Source: Candidatus Blautia stercorigallinarum (GTDB lineage Bacteria; Bacillota; Clostridia; Lachnospirales; Lachnospiraceae). From it: DNA of 64,000 bases. The translations under genes and the position numbers were made by a program. The stretch lies in NCBI GenBank assembly GCA_019112785.1, contig DXIQ01000102.1, forward strand, positions 1 through 64,000. The letters are read 5' to 3'. Under the pieces are notes generated by a model. The model was not told where the DNA came from. It was given only the letters and a program-made list of their open reading frames with translations, and did no database searches. Below, piece after piece: positions 8,195 to 16,761 of this stretch; the first letter of the stretch is position 1, and each line of letters begins with the position of its first letter.

Positions 8195-9553
8195 ATGGAT
8201 GTGTCAACAACGATAAAAAAATTCGGATTGGAACAGGCTTTTAATTACCTGTATAAAGATCCTGATAAAAATCTTGTAAAGATCATGGACTGGGCAGACA
8301 AATTTGCAGGAGATCAGCTTCTCCCCCAGCGAAAGGCCATACGGGAAGCTATCACGAACCCGGAGAATCCTTATTATGGATATATCCGCCATATTCTGAA
8401 GGATGTGGATCCCCATGTTATGAAGACAACAGCGGTTAACTTTTTTATAAATACTTCTCTGGTAGGATGGCCGAAGCAGGAGGAATGCCGGAAAAAATAC
8501 GGCTGCAATATTCCATGGGCTATCCTGCTGGACCCTACCAGTGCATGCAACCTGCACTGTACCGGCTGCTGGGCTGCTGAATACGGAAATAAATTAAACC
8601 TCAGTTATGAGGAGATCGATGATATCATACGTCAGGGAAAAGAACTGGGAGTTTATATGTATATCTACACAGGTGGAGAACCTATGGTCCGGAAAAAAGA
8701 TCTGATCCGTCTGTGTGAGAAACACAATGATTGTATTTTCCTGTGCTTTACTAACGGTACTTTGATCGATGAGGCTTTTACGGATGATATGCTCCGTGTG
8801 GGTAACTTTATCCCTGCGATCTCTCTGGAAGGATTTGAAAGCGCTACAGATCAGCGCCGGGGAGAAGGGGTATATCAGAAGGCTACAAAAGCTATGGAAC
8901 TGCTGAAGAAGAAAAAACTGATCTATGGTATCTCTGCTTGCTATACCAGCGCGAACTTTGAATCTATTACCTCGGAGGAATTTTTCGACAGCCTGATCGA
9001 GAAGGGGGCTTACTTTATCTGGTATTTCCATTACATGCCTGTGGGAAATGACGCGTCCCCGGAATTGCTGCCTACGCCGGAACAGAGGGTAGAGACTTAT
9101 CGCCGTATCCGTCATTATCGTGCTGTCAAACCTCTCTTTGCCATGGATTTCCAGAATGACGCAGAGTATGTCCAGGGCTGTATTGCAGGAGGGCGCCGTT
9201 ATCTCCATATTAACGCAAATGGCGACATTGACCCATGTGTTTTTGTCCATTATTCAGATTCCAATATCCGGGAAAAGACTCTGCTTGAGGCTCTGCAGTC
9301 TCCGATCATGATGGCATATCATGACGGACAGCCATTTAATGACAACATGCTGAGACCATGTCCTATGCTGGAAAATCCGGAAAAACTGAGAAAGATGGTG
9401 GAAGGAACCCAGGCTCACTCTACAGACCTTCAGTCTCCGGAATCTGTGGAACATCTATGTGCAAAATGTGATAGATACGCAGAAGACTGGAAACCTGTAG
9501 CAGAAAAGCTGTGGGAGGAGAGAAAGGCAGAAAGAGCTGCAAAACAGGGCTGA
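8195..9553 (+). CDS. radical SAM enzyme with SPASM-like C-terminal cysteines
   Basis: The 452-residue protein carries the radical SAM iron-sulfur motif CNLHCTGCW (about residues 116-124), followed by the glycine-rich YTGGEP. This family reduces S-adenosylmethionine to a 5'-deoxyadenosyl radical. The C-terminus has several cysteines (GDIDPCVFVHYS, RPCPMLENP, LCAKCDRYAEDW) resembling a SPASM-type auxiliary cluster region. The N-terminal 110 residues (DPDKNLVKIMDWADKFAGDQ) are conserved-looking helix. AGGAGG precedes ATG 8195. The gene is monocistronic with a terminator behind it, and no peptide substrate gene is nearby. The reaction is unknown; lipid, peptide or cofactor modification are all possible. 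Confidence 0.85.
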   Translation: MDVSTTIKKFGLEQAFNYLYKDPDKNLVKIMDWADKFAGDQLLPQRKAIREAITNPENPYYGYIRHILKDVDPHVMKTTAVNFFINTSLVGWPKQEECRKKYGCNIPWAILLDPTSACNLHCTGCWAAEYGNKLNLSYEEIDDIIRQGKELGVYMYIYTGGEPMVRKKDLIRLCEKHNDCIFLCFTNGTLIDEAFTDDMLRVGNFIPAISLEGFESATDQRRGEGVYQKATKAMELLKKKKLIYGISACYTSANFESITSEEFFDSLIEKGAYFIWYFHYMPVGNDASPELLPTPEQRVETYRRIRHYRAVKPLFAMDFQNDAEYVQGCIAGGRRYLHINANGDIDPCVFVHYSDSNIREKTLLEALQSPIMMAYHDGQPFNDNMLRPCPMLENPEKLRKMVEGTQAHSTDLQSPESVEHLCAKCDRYAEDWKPVAEKLWEERKAERAAKQG

Positions 9554-9604
9554 TTGCAGTCGGTGAAGAGGTAATTATTGAGAACAGAATATTCAGGAAT
9601 ATAG

Positions 9605-9630
9605 GCAGGATGTTTGACATCCTGCTTTTT
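9605..9630 (+). terminator. terminator of the radical SAM gene
   Basis: GCAGGATGT (9605-9613) and ACATCCTGC (9617-9625) form a perfect 9-bp stem with a 3-base loop, followed by TTTTT. Confidence 0.9.
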
Positions 9631-9811
9631 CTATGCAAAAAACAGTTACAATGCTATTTTCAAAGAAGAAAAATATTTAATTTTTGAAAGCGGCGGCAAT
9701 ATGAATGTGACAGTGGGAAAATGGATAATGTAGTGGCCGTAAACATCCGGTCCGCATTTAAAGTTTGGCGGACAGTATTTTTTGTGACCGCTTTGGTATA
9801 CAGATAGACTA

Positions 9812-10030
9812 TTGTATAATTACGATAATTGGTGGAAAGATCCGATTTTTCAAGAAGGAAAAGCAAAAGAAGAATATGATTGGGTAACGGAAAATTTTAA
9901 TGAATTTCTTAAAGAACATGGTTATATAAGAGAAGGGAATATTTACAGAGTAAAAAAGGCAAGCAATGATAAAATTGTTTTTTTTCTGCCACTTTGCGGT
10001 AGGCTGCGTACTGTTAAGCTATCTTTTTAG
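9812..10030 (+). pseudogene. hypothetical protein fragment
   Basis: A TTG-initiated frame of 72 codons has a protein-like first 50 residues (YNYDNWWKDPIFQEGKAKEE, then DWVTENFNEFLKEHGYIREG) and an unrelated tail. There is no ribosome-binding site, and the upstream frame is closed by TAG. I recognise no family; it is probably a remnant broken at both ends. Confidence 0.25.
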
Positions 10031-10134
10031 AATATCGCCAGTGATTTTGTGGCATCATCTTGTGGCGGCTCCAAGTTTTGCAGCAAGATTTGCTGAAGTA
10101 TACGGTGATACAGAGAAAAAAATTCTGGAATGAT

Positions 10135-10250
10135 TATTCTGTGGGCCTCATTTCCCACATTGCTGACAAAAGGGTGGATCTCGCCCCGGTAGCCGGAATC
10201 CACAGGGGGCAGCTCGCAGACCACCCATATCATCCCCAGTATATTCCTTG
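10135..10250 (-). pseudogene. possible dUTPase-motif remnant
   Basis: One minus-strand frame reads CELPPVDSGYRGEI followed by HPFVSNVGNE. The VDSGYRGEI part (10177-10203) resembles conserved motif 3 of trimeric dUTPases (GxIDxxYRGEI, then a strand ending in NxG). No other dUTPase motif is found in the adjoining frame, so at most a fragment remains. Chance similarity is possible. Confidence 0.25.
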
Positions 10251-10322
10251 GTTTTCTTTTGCAGGGTGTCGGCACAGAAAAACGAGGGCTGCTCAGTCCT
10301 CGTTCCTTCTGCAAAATACGGA

Positions 10323-11270
10323 TTAAATGAGCCAAACTGGTACGTACCAGTTCTTTTCGTCCACAGGCAGCAGATCGTTTGCCATGCAGACCACGCTTCC
10401 GGTTCCAATCTCGACCTTCAAAGACTCTAAACTTCCGAAAACCGATTCCCTGGTAACAGGTTCCAATACCTTGAAGTTTTTAATGGCGGTTTTGCCTGGT
10501 GACGCCGATTTTTTGATCTCTATCGGAGAAAGCACACCATTCTGATAAAGCTGCAGGTCTATTTCTTTCTGGTCTTTATCTCTGTAATAGAAAACAGGCG
10601 GCTCCTTTCCTGCGTTCAGATAACTCTTATAAATCTCTGAAAAAACATGACTCTCAAAGAACGCCCCGGACATGGCGCCTCTTTCCAGTGCTTCGGGATT
10701 GCCCCATTTTAAGAGATACGCTGCTAGACCGGTGTCCAGAAAATGGATCAATGGCATCTTTACCACCCGTTTGAGTGCATTGTTGTGATAAGGCTGTACA
10801 AGCGCGATGATATGAGACGACACCAAAACAGAGAGCCATTTCTTTGCCGTTGGAGCTGAAATGCCTGCGGTACTCGCCAGTTCCTCATAGACAACAGGTT
10901 TTGAGGTCTGTGCGGCAACAATCGTCATAAAATTGTAAAACTGCATTTCATCCGCCACCTGTGCCAGATCCCGAATATCCCTTTGCAGATAGGTATTAAC
11001 ATAGGAGCGGTAATAAGTCTCCCAATCCACATTTTCGTCTGCATACAGCTCCGGCATAGAACCTTTGAATATCCTGCGGTAGATCTCATTCAAATCTCTT
11101 TTTCTTTTTACGGACAAACGCTCCATCAAATGCTCGGCGTCCGTTTGGAAAGGCTCGCTGGGTTCCTGGTAGATCTCCGCATCGGATAATCCCAGCAGGT
11201 TTACGATTCCGACCCGTCCGGCCAAACTTTCGCTGACATTTTTCATAAGACGGAATACCTGCAATGACAT
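10323..11270 (-). pseudogene. DUF4143-type ATPase lacking its N-terminal AAA domain
   Basis: The 315-residue frame begins FRLMKNVSESLAGRVGIVNL, the sequence that in the AAA_14/DUF4143 family directly follows the GSQQ sensor of the AAA domain. It then covers the whole DUF4143 region (LQRDIRDLAQVADEMQFYNF, FLDTGLAAYLL, a PD-(D/E)XK-like FYYRDKDQKEIDL and PIEIKKSA). About 90-100 residues with the Walker A and B motifs are absent, and neither frame upstream supplies them. The gene is therefore 5'-truncated, and the ATG at 11268-11270 is probably accidental. Intact relatives are about 400 residues and of unclear function. Confidence 0.7.
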
Positions 11271-11419
11271 ATCTGTCTAAACTAAATTATCATTTTTGTT
11301 TGGCCATAATTTTGCCATGATTTGAGTGACGAAATATGATGGCAGAATCCAATCCCCAAGAAAAAGAGATGATGATCCGTGTAGTAATGAATTGCCTGTA
11401 ATAAATCCCCTTTTAATCC

Positions 11420-11447
11420 TTGACGGATCTGTATAGTGTGATAAAAT
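11420..11447 (+). promoter_or_regulatory. promoter of the marR-MATE operon
   Basis: TTGACG (11420-11425) and TAAAAT (11442-11447) with a 16-base spacer precede the MarR gene by about 80 bases. Confidence 0.6.
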
Positions 11448-11476
11448 GTTTCTTTAGAAACAGTTTCTAAAGAAAC
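11448..11476. promoter_or_regulatory. double palindrome, probable MarR operator
   Basis: GTTTCTTTAGAAAC (11448-11461) and its inverse GTTTCTAAAGAAAC (11463-11476) flank a single base. Each half is itself nearly palindromic, so the site could hold one or two dimers. It abuts the -10 box and precedes a MarR gene, the usual layout of autorepression. Confidence 0.75.
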
Positions 11477-11528
11477 CATTTTAGATATAGAAAATCTGTT
11501 CAATGATCTTAAAGAAAGGGAGAGGATA

Positions 11529-11978
11529 ATGGGAAGGACTACAGAATTATTTATAGGGCTGAGGAGCCTGTTCCGTCTGTATGATAAGATGCTCAAAAGG
11601 GTCTGTACAGAGCATGATCTCACCCTGGTGGAAGCGGATATTATCAGTTTTCTCCGGAATAACCCGGAAAAAGATACAGCGGCCGATATTGTGGAGTTGA
11701 GAATGCTTTCTAAAGGAGCAGTATCAAAAGGCGTTGAGGCGCTGATACAGAAATCATTGCTGGAACGGATCCCGGATATGGAAGACCGGAGAAGGATCCA
11801 TCTGAAACTGAGGCCCCTGGCGGAACCGGTGACAGAAAGTATTGATGAAGTGAGAGAAGAGTTTCTGGAAACTATACTGGAAGGCTTTACAAAAGAAGAG
11901 CTGGAAATCTACAGCAGGTTTTTCCAGAGACTATTCAAAAACACGAAAAATGCAATGGAAGGAAGAGATAAATCATGA
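11529..11978 (+). CDS. MarR-family transcriptional regulator
   Basis: The 149-residue protein is a winged-helix regulator: FLRNNPEKDTAADIVELRML, then SKGAVSKGVEALIQKSLLER and the wing IPDMEDRRRIHLKL. MarR proteins are dimeric repressors released by small phenolic or drug-like ligands. It overlaps the following MATE gene by four bases (ATGA), so the two are translationally coupled. The regulator very likely controls the exporter through the double palindrome upstream. Confidence 0.9.
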   Translation: MGRTTELFIGLRSLFRLYDKMLKRVCTEHDLTLVEADIISFLRNNPEKDTAADIVELRMLSKGAVSKGVEALIQKSLLERIPDMEDRRRIHLKLRPLAEPVTESIDEVREEFLETILEGFTKEELEIYSRFFQRLFKNTKNAMEGRDKS

Positions 11979-13390
11979 GACATAAAGAACAGAGTACAGA
12001 AATGAATACAGATAAAGAGTTCCTTCGGACGGAGCCATTGGGGCGGCTGCTCCTTAAGCTGGCTCTTCCTACAGTGGCGGCTCAGCTGATCAATATGCTG
12101 TATAACATCGTGGACAGGATCTACATCGGCCATATTCCGGATATCGGAGCAACAGCTCTGACTGGCGTAGGTGTGTGCATGCCTCTGATCATGATCGTTT
12201 CTGCTTTTGCGGCTCTGGTGGGATACGGGGGAGCGCCCAGAGCTTCCATCTTTATGGGCAAGCAGGATAAAGAATCTGCGGAAAAGACCCTGGGAAACTG
12301 TTTTGTGCTCCAGATACTTATTTCTGTAGTGCTGACTATTGTGCTGCTGATCTGGAACCGGGATTTTCTTATGGCATTCGGGGCCAGTGAAAATACCATT
12401 GAATACGGCGTTAATTATATGAACATCTATGCCCTGGGAACGATTTTTGTAGAGATCACCTTGGGAATGAACGCTTTTATCACTGCCCAGGGATTTGCCA
12501 AGACAGGTATGCTTTCTGTCCTCATCGGCGCAGTAGCAAACATTATCCTGGATCCGGTATTTATCTTTGGATTTCATATGGATGTGCGGGGAGCAGCGCT
12601 GGCTACCATTATTTCACAGGCTCTTTCCTGTATCTGGGTAGTCAGTTTCCTCTGCGGGAAAAAGACTTTCCTGAAGATCCGGAGAAAGAATCTCAGGCTT
12701 GTTCCAAAGATCATATTGCCCTGCCTGGCCCTGGGAGTTGCTACTTTTATCATGCAGGCCAGCGAAAGCGTGATCTCTGTATGCTTTAACAGTTCTCTTC
12801 AGAAATATGGAGGGGATATTGCGGTAGGGGCTATGACTATCCTTACCAGTGTTATGCAGTTTGCCATGCTTCCTCTTCAGGGACTGGGACAGGGGGCCCA
12901 GCCTATTATCAGCTACAGTTACGGCGCAGGAGATCAGGACAGGGTGAGATCGGCCTTTAAGCTTCTTCTGAAAGTCAGCCTGGGATACTCGGTGTTCCTC
13001 TGGATCCTGGTCATGGCACTTCCGGGAGGATTTGCGGCGATGTTCACTTCTGACACACGGCTGATGGAATATACAAGGACAGCCCTGCGGATCTATATGG
13101 GATCCATGTTCCTGTTCGGGATCCAGATGGCCTGCCAGATGACCTTCAATGCCCTGGGAAAAGCGAAAGAATCCATTGTGGTGGCGGTTATGAGAAAATT
13201 TGTCCTTCTGATCCCCCTGATCTATATCATGCCTCAGATCCTCCGGTCAGATCAGACTATGGCGGTCTATATGGCGGAGCCAATTGCTGACCTGCTGGCC
13301 GTTACATTTACCGCAGTTCTCTTTGGGATCCAGTTTAAAAAGATCCTGGGGTCTATGAAGAAGAATACGGGAGAAAAAACAGCAAAATGA
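11975..13390 (+). CDS. MATE-family exporter under MarR control
   Basis: The 471-residue product is a twelve-helix MATE transporter: PLGRLLLKLALPTVAAQLIN, MLYNIVDRIYIGHI, then MGKQDKESAEKTLGN, and in the second half LQGLGQGAQPIISYSYGAG. This last motif is typical of the MepA-like branch, which exports cationic drugs. Coupled to the MarR gene, it is probably induced by its own substrate. A basic tail follows the last helix. Confidence 0.9.
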   Translation: MRHKEQSTEMNTDKEFLRTEPLGRLLLKLALPTVAAQLINMLYNIVDRIYIGHIPDIGATALTGVGVCMPLIMIVSAFAALVGYGGAPRASIFMGKQDKESAEKTLGNCFVLQILISVVLTIVLLIWNRDFLMAFGASENTIEYGVNYMNIYALGTIFVEITLGMNAFITAQGFAKTGMLSVLIGAVANIILDPVFIFGFHMDVRGAALATIISQALSCIWVVSFLCGKKTFLKIRRKNLRLVPKIILPCLALGVATFIMQASESVISVCFNSSLQKYGGDIAVGAMTILTSVMQFAMLPLQGLGQGAQPIISYSYGAGDQDRVRSAFKLLLKVSLGYSVFLWILVMALPGGFAAMFTSDTRLMEYTRTALRIYMGSMFLFGIQMACQMTFNALGKAKESIVVAVMRKFVLLIPLIYIMPQILRSDQTMAVYMAEPIADLLAVTFTAVLFGIQFKKILGSMKKNTGEKTAK

Positions 13391-13457
13391 CAGGAGGCGG
13401 TAAATATATATCAGCTGTATACCGGGAAAGCAAGGCTGGACAGAAAGATAACATCGA

Positions 13458-15311
13458 TTATCTGTTCAGATACCTCCACAGGGTTGTACGGCTGATCCCC
13501 AGTTTTTTTGCTGCGGCAGTTCGGTTATTTCCACATAGTTTAACTGTCTGCTGGATGATCTGACGGTTTATATCATCCAGAGAATGATTCAGATCTATCT
13601 GCAAATGCAGCGAGGATTTATCCGGAGAATATTTTTCTGCCTGATCATCAGCACTGGCATATAAGTTTTCATATTCTTCCGGCAAGGAAAGTTTCGGATC
13701 CGGAAAGAGATGAGATTCCTCTATCAGGATATTTCGGATCGTATTTCCGGTGATATAAGCAGTATCTGTTTTTAATACGGCTTTTTTTAAGATCCTTTTC
13801 AGCTGCGTACGGTTATAGGGAAACTGGTATCCGCATAGAAGCTTGGCGGCTTCGTCATCCAGCCCTACTACCTGAGAGCCCAGGGACTGGTTTAAGGCAT
13901 CAATATAAAGTGCGGCAGAGGATGCGATGTCCTTTTCCTGATAGCGGAGAGGAATGATAGGGATCAGAAGACAGCCAAGCGCATTGGTATATTCCTGAGC
14001 TATATGGGGAAGCGGGGTTCCCCAGGTATGGGTGCAGGAAAAGATCAGACGGTTGCGCACATGTAGGTTCGTATCCAGGATAATGGAAAGAAGTTGTTTC
14101 TGCCTGGATCTGCCAAGAGCATCCAGATTTGAAATATAAATGGTATTTCCATTATCTGTAAAAGGGGAGTTGTAATGGTTCACAAGAAAATTCCAGCTTT
14201 TATCATTGAGAAGTGAGCAGTTCACTTCATAAAGAGGATTGGACTGGAGACAGCTTTTAGCGTAGTAAATATGAGCTACCCGGTCCTTTCCGGTACCGAT
14301 CTCCCCTGCGATCATAAGACTGGAAGTAGAATCGGATAAAGTTTCTGTATCAGCGATAATTTCTCTGGCAAGCTCGGTGCGGCTGTAGAAACTATCTGAA
14401 AAACTCTTCTGGGCGCTTTTTTCATTAAGGATAGAGATACCGTACTTTGAGTAGGATATAGGTATCTTAGACTGTTGGATGCTGAAGATCACATAATCTT
14501 CGACGCCGTCTTCGCAGAATTCTGATAGCACAGAGTACATAAGATCATTGACCGTAATAAAAAAAGAACGTTTTTTTTCATTCCTGGATCTGGGAAGCTC
14601 ATCTAAAAGCTGCCGGGTGATCAGATCCTCGTTTTCCGGCAGAAGAGTAGAATACAGGCAGACGCCGTCTGTGCGTAATACCAGAAAACTGTTTGAACTG
14701 GTATTTAAAAGATGCTTCATCATAGTCAGAGAAGAAAAAAGCCTCTGATTACTTTTCCAGACATGTTTAGCATTTTTTACAGCAGCTTTCAGGCTTTCCA
14801 CACTGGATGTCAGAAGGACCGGTGTAATGCCGATCTGCTTTGCGTAATTATATGGCACAGTGTCACATATAACGGTCTTATATCCCTGTTCTTTCAGCTG
14901 GTCCAGAAGCTGACAGCCTTCCTTTGCAGTAGATATAGAGAAAACTTCAATAGGCAGTTTCAGAAGTTCGCAGATATCGTCGGCAATTGAGGTAAGTGTG
15001 CGGAAACCTACGATAGCGAATTTTGTTTTGCTGCTTTCTACCATTTTTATACATCGGAGCACATCATAATAGCCCATCCCGATATCAATGACGGGAGTTG
15101 TAACTGCCCGGGAAATAAGCCGGGCAGTATTTGCCCGTGATATGATCACATCATAATCCTGATGATATTTCAGTGCAAGTTCTACACCTGCCTCCATGGC
15201 GCCGCACATAGCGGTTAATTCTATGTCCGTATAATGTCTTGCGTATTGATTCATCAGTCCTACCAGCCCCTGATAAGGGGCAATTCCTAAAATACGAATT
15301 TTATTTTTCAT
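13458..15311 (-). CDS. PrpR-N/AAA/Fis-type regulator of the sugar-acid operon
   Basis: The 617-residue protein has a PrpR-type N-terminal sensory domain (about 1-190, e.g. YDVIISRANTARLISRAV), a central AAA+ domain and a C-terminal Fis-type HTH (NNRTAAAKKLGISRTTLWRY). Walker A is GEIGTGKD. The sigma-54 contact loop GAFTGA is missing, and the Walker B region reads TIYISNLDAL instead of the usual FLDE. It is therefore unlikely to activate sigma-54 polymerase in the standard way. The start is the ATG at 15309-15311 behind AAAGGA. It diverges from the operon at 15474 across 162 bases, so it probably controls that operon in response to a substrate or intermediate. Confidence 0.85.
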   Translation of the reverse strand: MKNKIRILGIAPYQGLVGLMNQYARHYTDIELTAMCGAMEAGVELALKYHQDYDVIISRANTARLISRAVTTPVIDIGMGYYDVLRCIKMVESSKTKFAIVGFRTLTSIADDICELLKLPIEVFSISTAKEGCQLLDQLKEQGYKTVICDTVPYNYAKQIGITPVLLTSSVESLKAAVKNAKHVWKSNQRLFSSLTMMKHLLNTSSNSFLVLRTDGVCLYSTLLPENEDLITRQLLDELPRSRNEKKRSFFITVNDLMYSVLSEFCEDGVEDYVIFSIQQSKIPISYSKYGISILNEKSAQKSFSDSFYSRTELAREIIADTETLSDSTSSLMIAGEIGTGKDRVAHIYYAKSCLQSNPLYEVNCSLLNDKSWNFLVNHYNSPFTDNGNTIYISNLDALGRSRQKQLLSIILDTNLHVRNRLIFSCTHTWGTPLPHIAQEYTNALGCLLIPIIPLRYQEKDIASSAALYIDALNQSLGSQVVGLDDEAAKLLCGYQFPYNRTQLKRILKKAVLKTDTAYITGNTIRNILIEESHLFPDPKLSLPEEYENLYASADDQAEKYSPDKSSLHLQIDLNHSLDDINRQIIQQTVKLCGNNRTAAAKKLGISRTTLWRYLNR

Positions 15312-15473
15312 AGAGATTCCTTTCATTTCAACGGTATGTTCCAAACTTAAACATATTATATAGGAAAATTGCTGGAAAATAAAGAAGATTTGCTATAAAA
15401 TATGGGAAAATGTACAAGTTTTTTTGAGATACATCGAAAGTGTTTCAAAAATGAACGGAAGGGGTGATAAATC

Positions 15474-16700
15474 GTGGAAGAACGCTATCTTATCATTGCG
15501 GATGATTTTACCGGTGCAAATGATACGGGGGTCCAGCTCCGTAAGCGGGGCTGTGCTACAGAAGTGCTCTTTCCAGGTAAAACAATCAGCTATAACGGAT
15601 CTATAGTGATCGATACAGAATCCCGGTCGGCTTCGCCGGAACAGGCTGCAGAGATCGTTGCCCAGGCTGTAGAACAGGTGGACTTCTCTCAATATCGCTA
15701 TGTGGTCAAAAAGGTAGATTCTACTCTTCGGGGGAATATAGGTCCAGAAGTAAAAGCTGTGGATGAAGCGTTTGATCCTGAGCAGATTATTTTTGCACCG
15801 GCTCTTCCGGGACTTGGACGTATAACGGTAGATGGGATCCAGCGTTTAAACGGTGTTGCAATCTGTAAAACAGAACTTGCTCTCGATCCGAAGAATCCGG
15901 TGATGGAAGATAACCTGATGGAAATATTATCCTGGTGTTATAATGAACCGATCATATTAAAGCGGCTTCCGGATGTCAGAAGCGCATCTTTTACTCTGGG
16001 CGGCGGAAGGATTTTTGTCTGTGACGCAGAAACTGATCAAGATCTGATGCGGATCGTACGTGCGGCAAAATCCTCAGGAAAGAAGACTTTGTATGTAGGA
16101 ACTGCAGGGATCGCGGATAGCCTGATGGAAGAAGAACGGCCATCCCGCCCGGCATTTGGCATAGCAGCCAGTATCAGCTCTGTTACAAATCAGCAAATGC
16201 GCTGCTGTGAACAGGCAGGTATCACATTGGTCAAGATTCCGGTCCATGAACTGCTTCAGGGAAAGGCAGATCCCGGGTTTTACCGGGACCGGGGGATCGA
16301 AGCTCTCAGGAGAGGAGAGGATACGATCCTTCTGACCACTACTTCTTATGATCGCCTGGATCTTGGCCTGTCACAGGAGGCGGGAGCGCAGAAGAATATG
16401 ACATTGAATGAGGTAGGCGACTATGTTCGTTCTCTGATAGGCAGACTTGCGGGAGAAATCCTGGATGCAGTGCCTGTTTCCGGTGTATTTGTGACAGGAG
16501 GCGATACAGCCCTCGGACTTTTAAGAGATATCCAGGCAGATGGATCAGAAATCCTGTCAGAATTAATGACAGGTATACCTTTGATCCGGATCAGAGGAGG
16601 AAGATTTGACGGGATGAAACTGATAACGAAAGCAGGAGCCTTTGGTGATGAATCTGCAGCTTTATTTGCCATGAGAAAGCTGAAAGAAGAAACTTGTTGA
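15474..16700 (+). CDS. four-carbon acid sugar kinase (DUF1537 family)
   Basis: The 408-residue protein has the DUF1537 N-terminal motif IADDFTGANDTGVQL and the C-terminal nucleotide-binding motif VTGGDTALGLL. Members DtnK and OtnK phosphorylate D-threonate or 2-oxo-tetronates at C4. With a PdxA-type dehydrogenase in the same operon (20198), D-threonate kinase activity is the best guess: the 4-phosphate would be oxidised and decarboxylated to dihydroxyacetone phosphate. GTG 15474 follows GGAAGGGG by nine bases. It is the first gene of the operon, divergent from the PrpR-type regulator. Confidence 0.85.
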   Translation: MEERYLIIADDFTGANDTGVQLRKRGCATEVLFPGKTISYNGSIVIDTESRSASPEQAAEIVAQAVEQVDFSQYRYVVKKVDSTLRGNIGPEVKAVDEAFDPEQIIFAPALPGLGRITVDGIQRLNGVAICKTELALDPKNPVMEDNLMEILSWCYNEPIILKRLPDVRSASFTLGGGRIFVCDAETDQDLMRIVRAAKSSGKKTLYVGTAGIADSLMEEERPSRPAFGIAASISSVTNQQMRCCEQAGITLVKIPVHELLQGKADPGFYRDRGIEALRRGEDTILLTTTSYDRLDLGLSQEAGAQKNMTLNEVGDYVRSLIGRLAGEILDAVPVSGVFVTGGDTALGLLRDIQADGSEILSELMTGIPLIRIRGGRFDGMKLITKAGAFGDESAALFAMRKLKEETC

Positions 16701-16761
16701 ATCCTATTGAAAAAAAGCTCAGTAAGGCTTTAAAAAGATAAAAAAGAAGGGAGATTTATTT

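Larger units (their letters stand above)
9631..10322. other. 692-base zone without an intact gene
   Basis: Only short broken frames occur here: a charged plus-strand frame at 9812-10030 and a minus-strand stretch with a dUTPase-like motif near 10135-10250. Neither has a convincing start. I see no terminator, promoter or repeat of note. It appears to be a graveyard of gene fragments next to the truncated DUF4143 gene. Confidence 0.5.

Noticed and set aside
10335-10352. Perfect 18-base palindrome AACTGGTACGTACCAGTT
   Set aside because: It encodes the ordinary NWYVPV end of the DUF4143 protein, so I treat it as coding coincidence rather than an operator.
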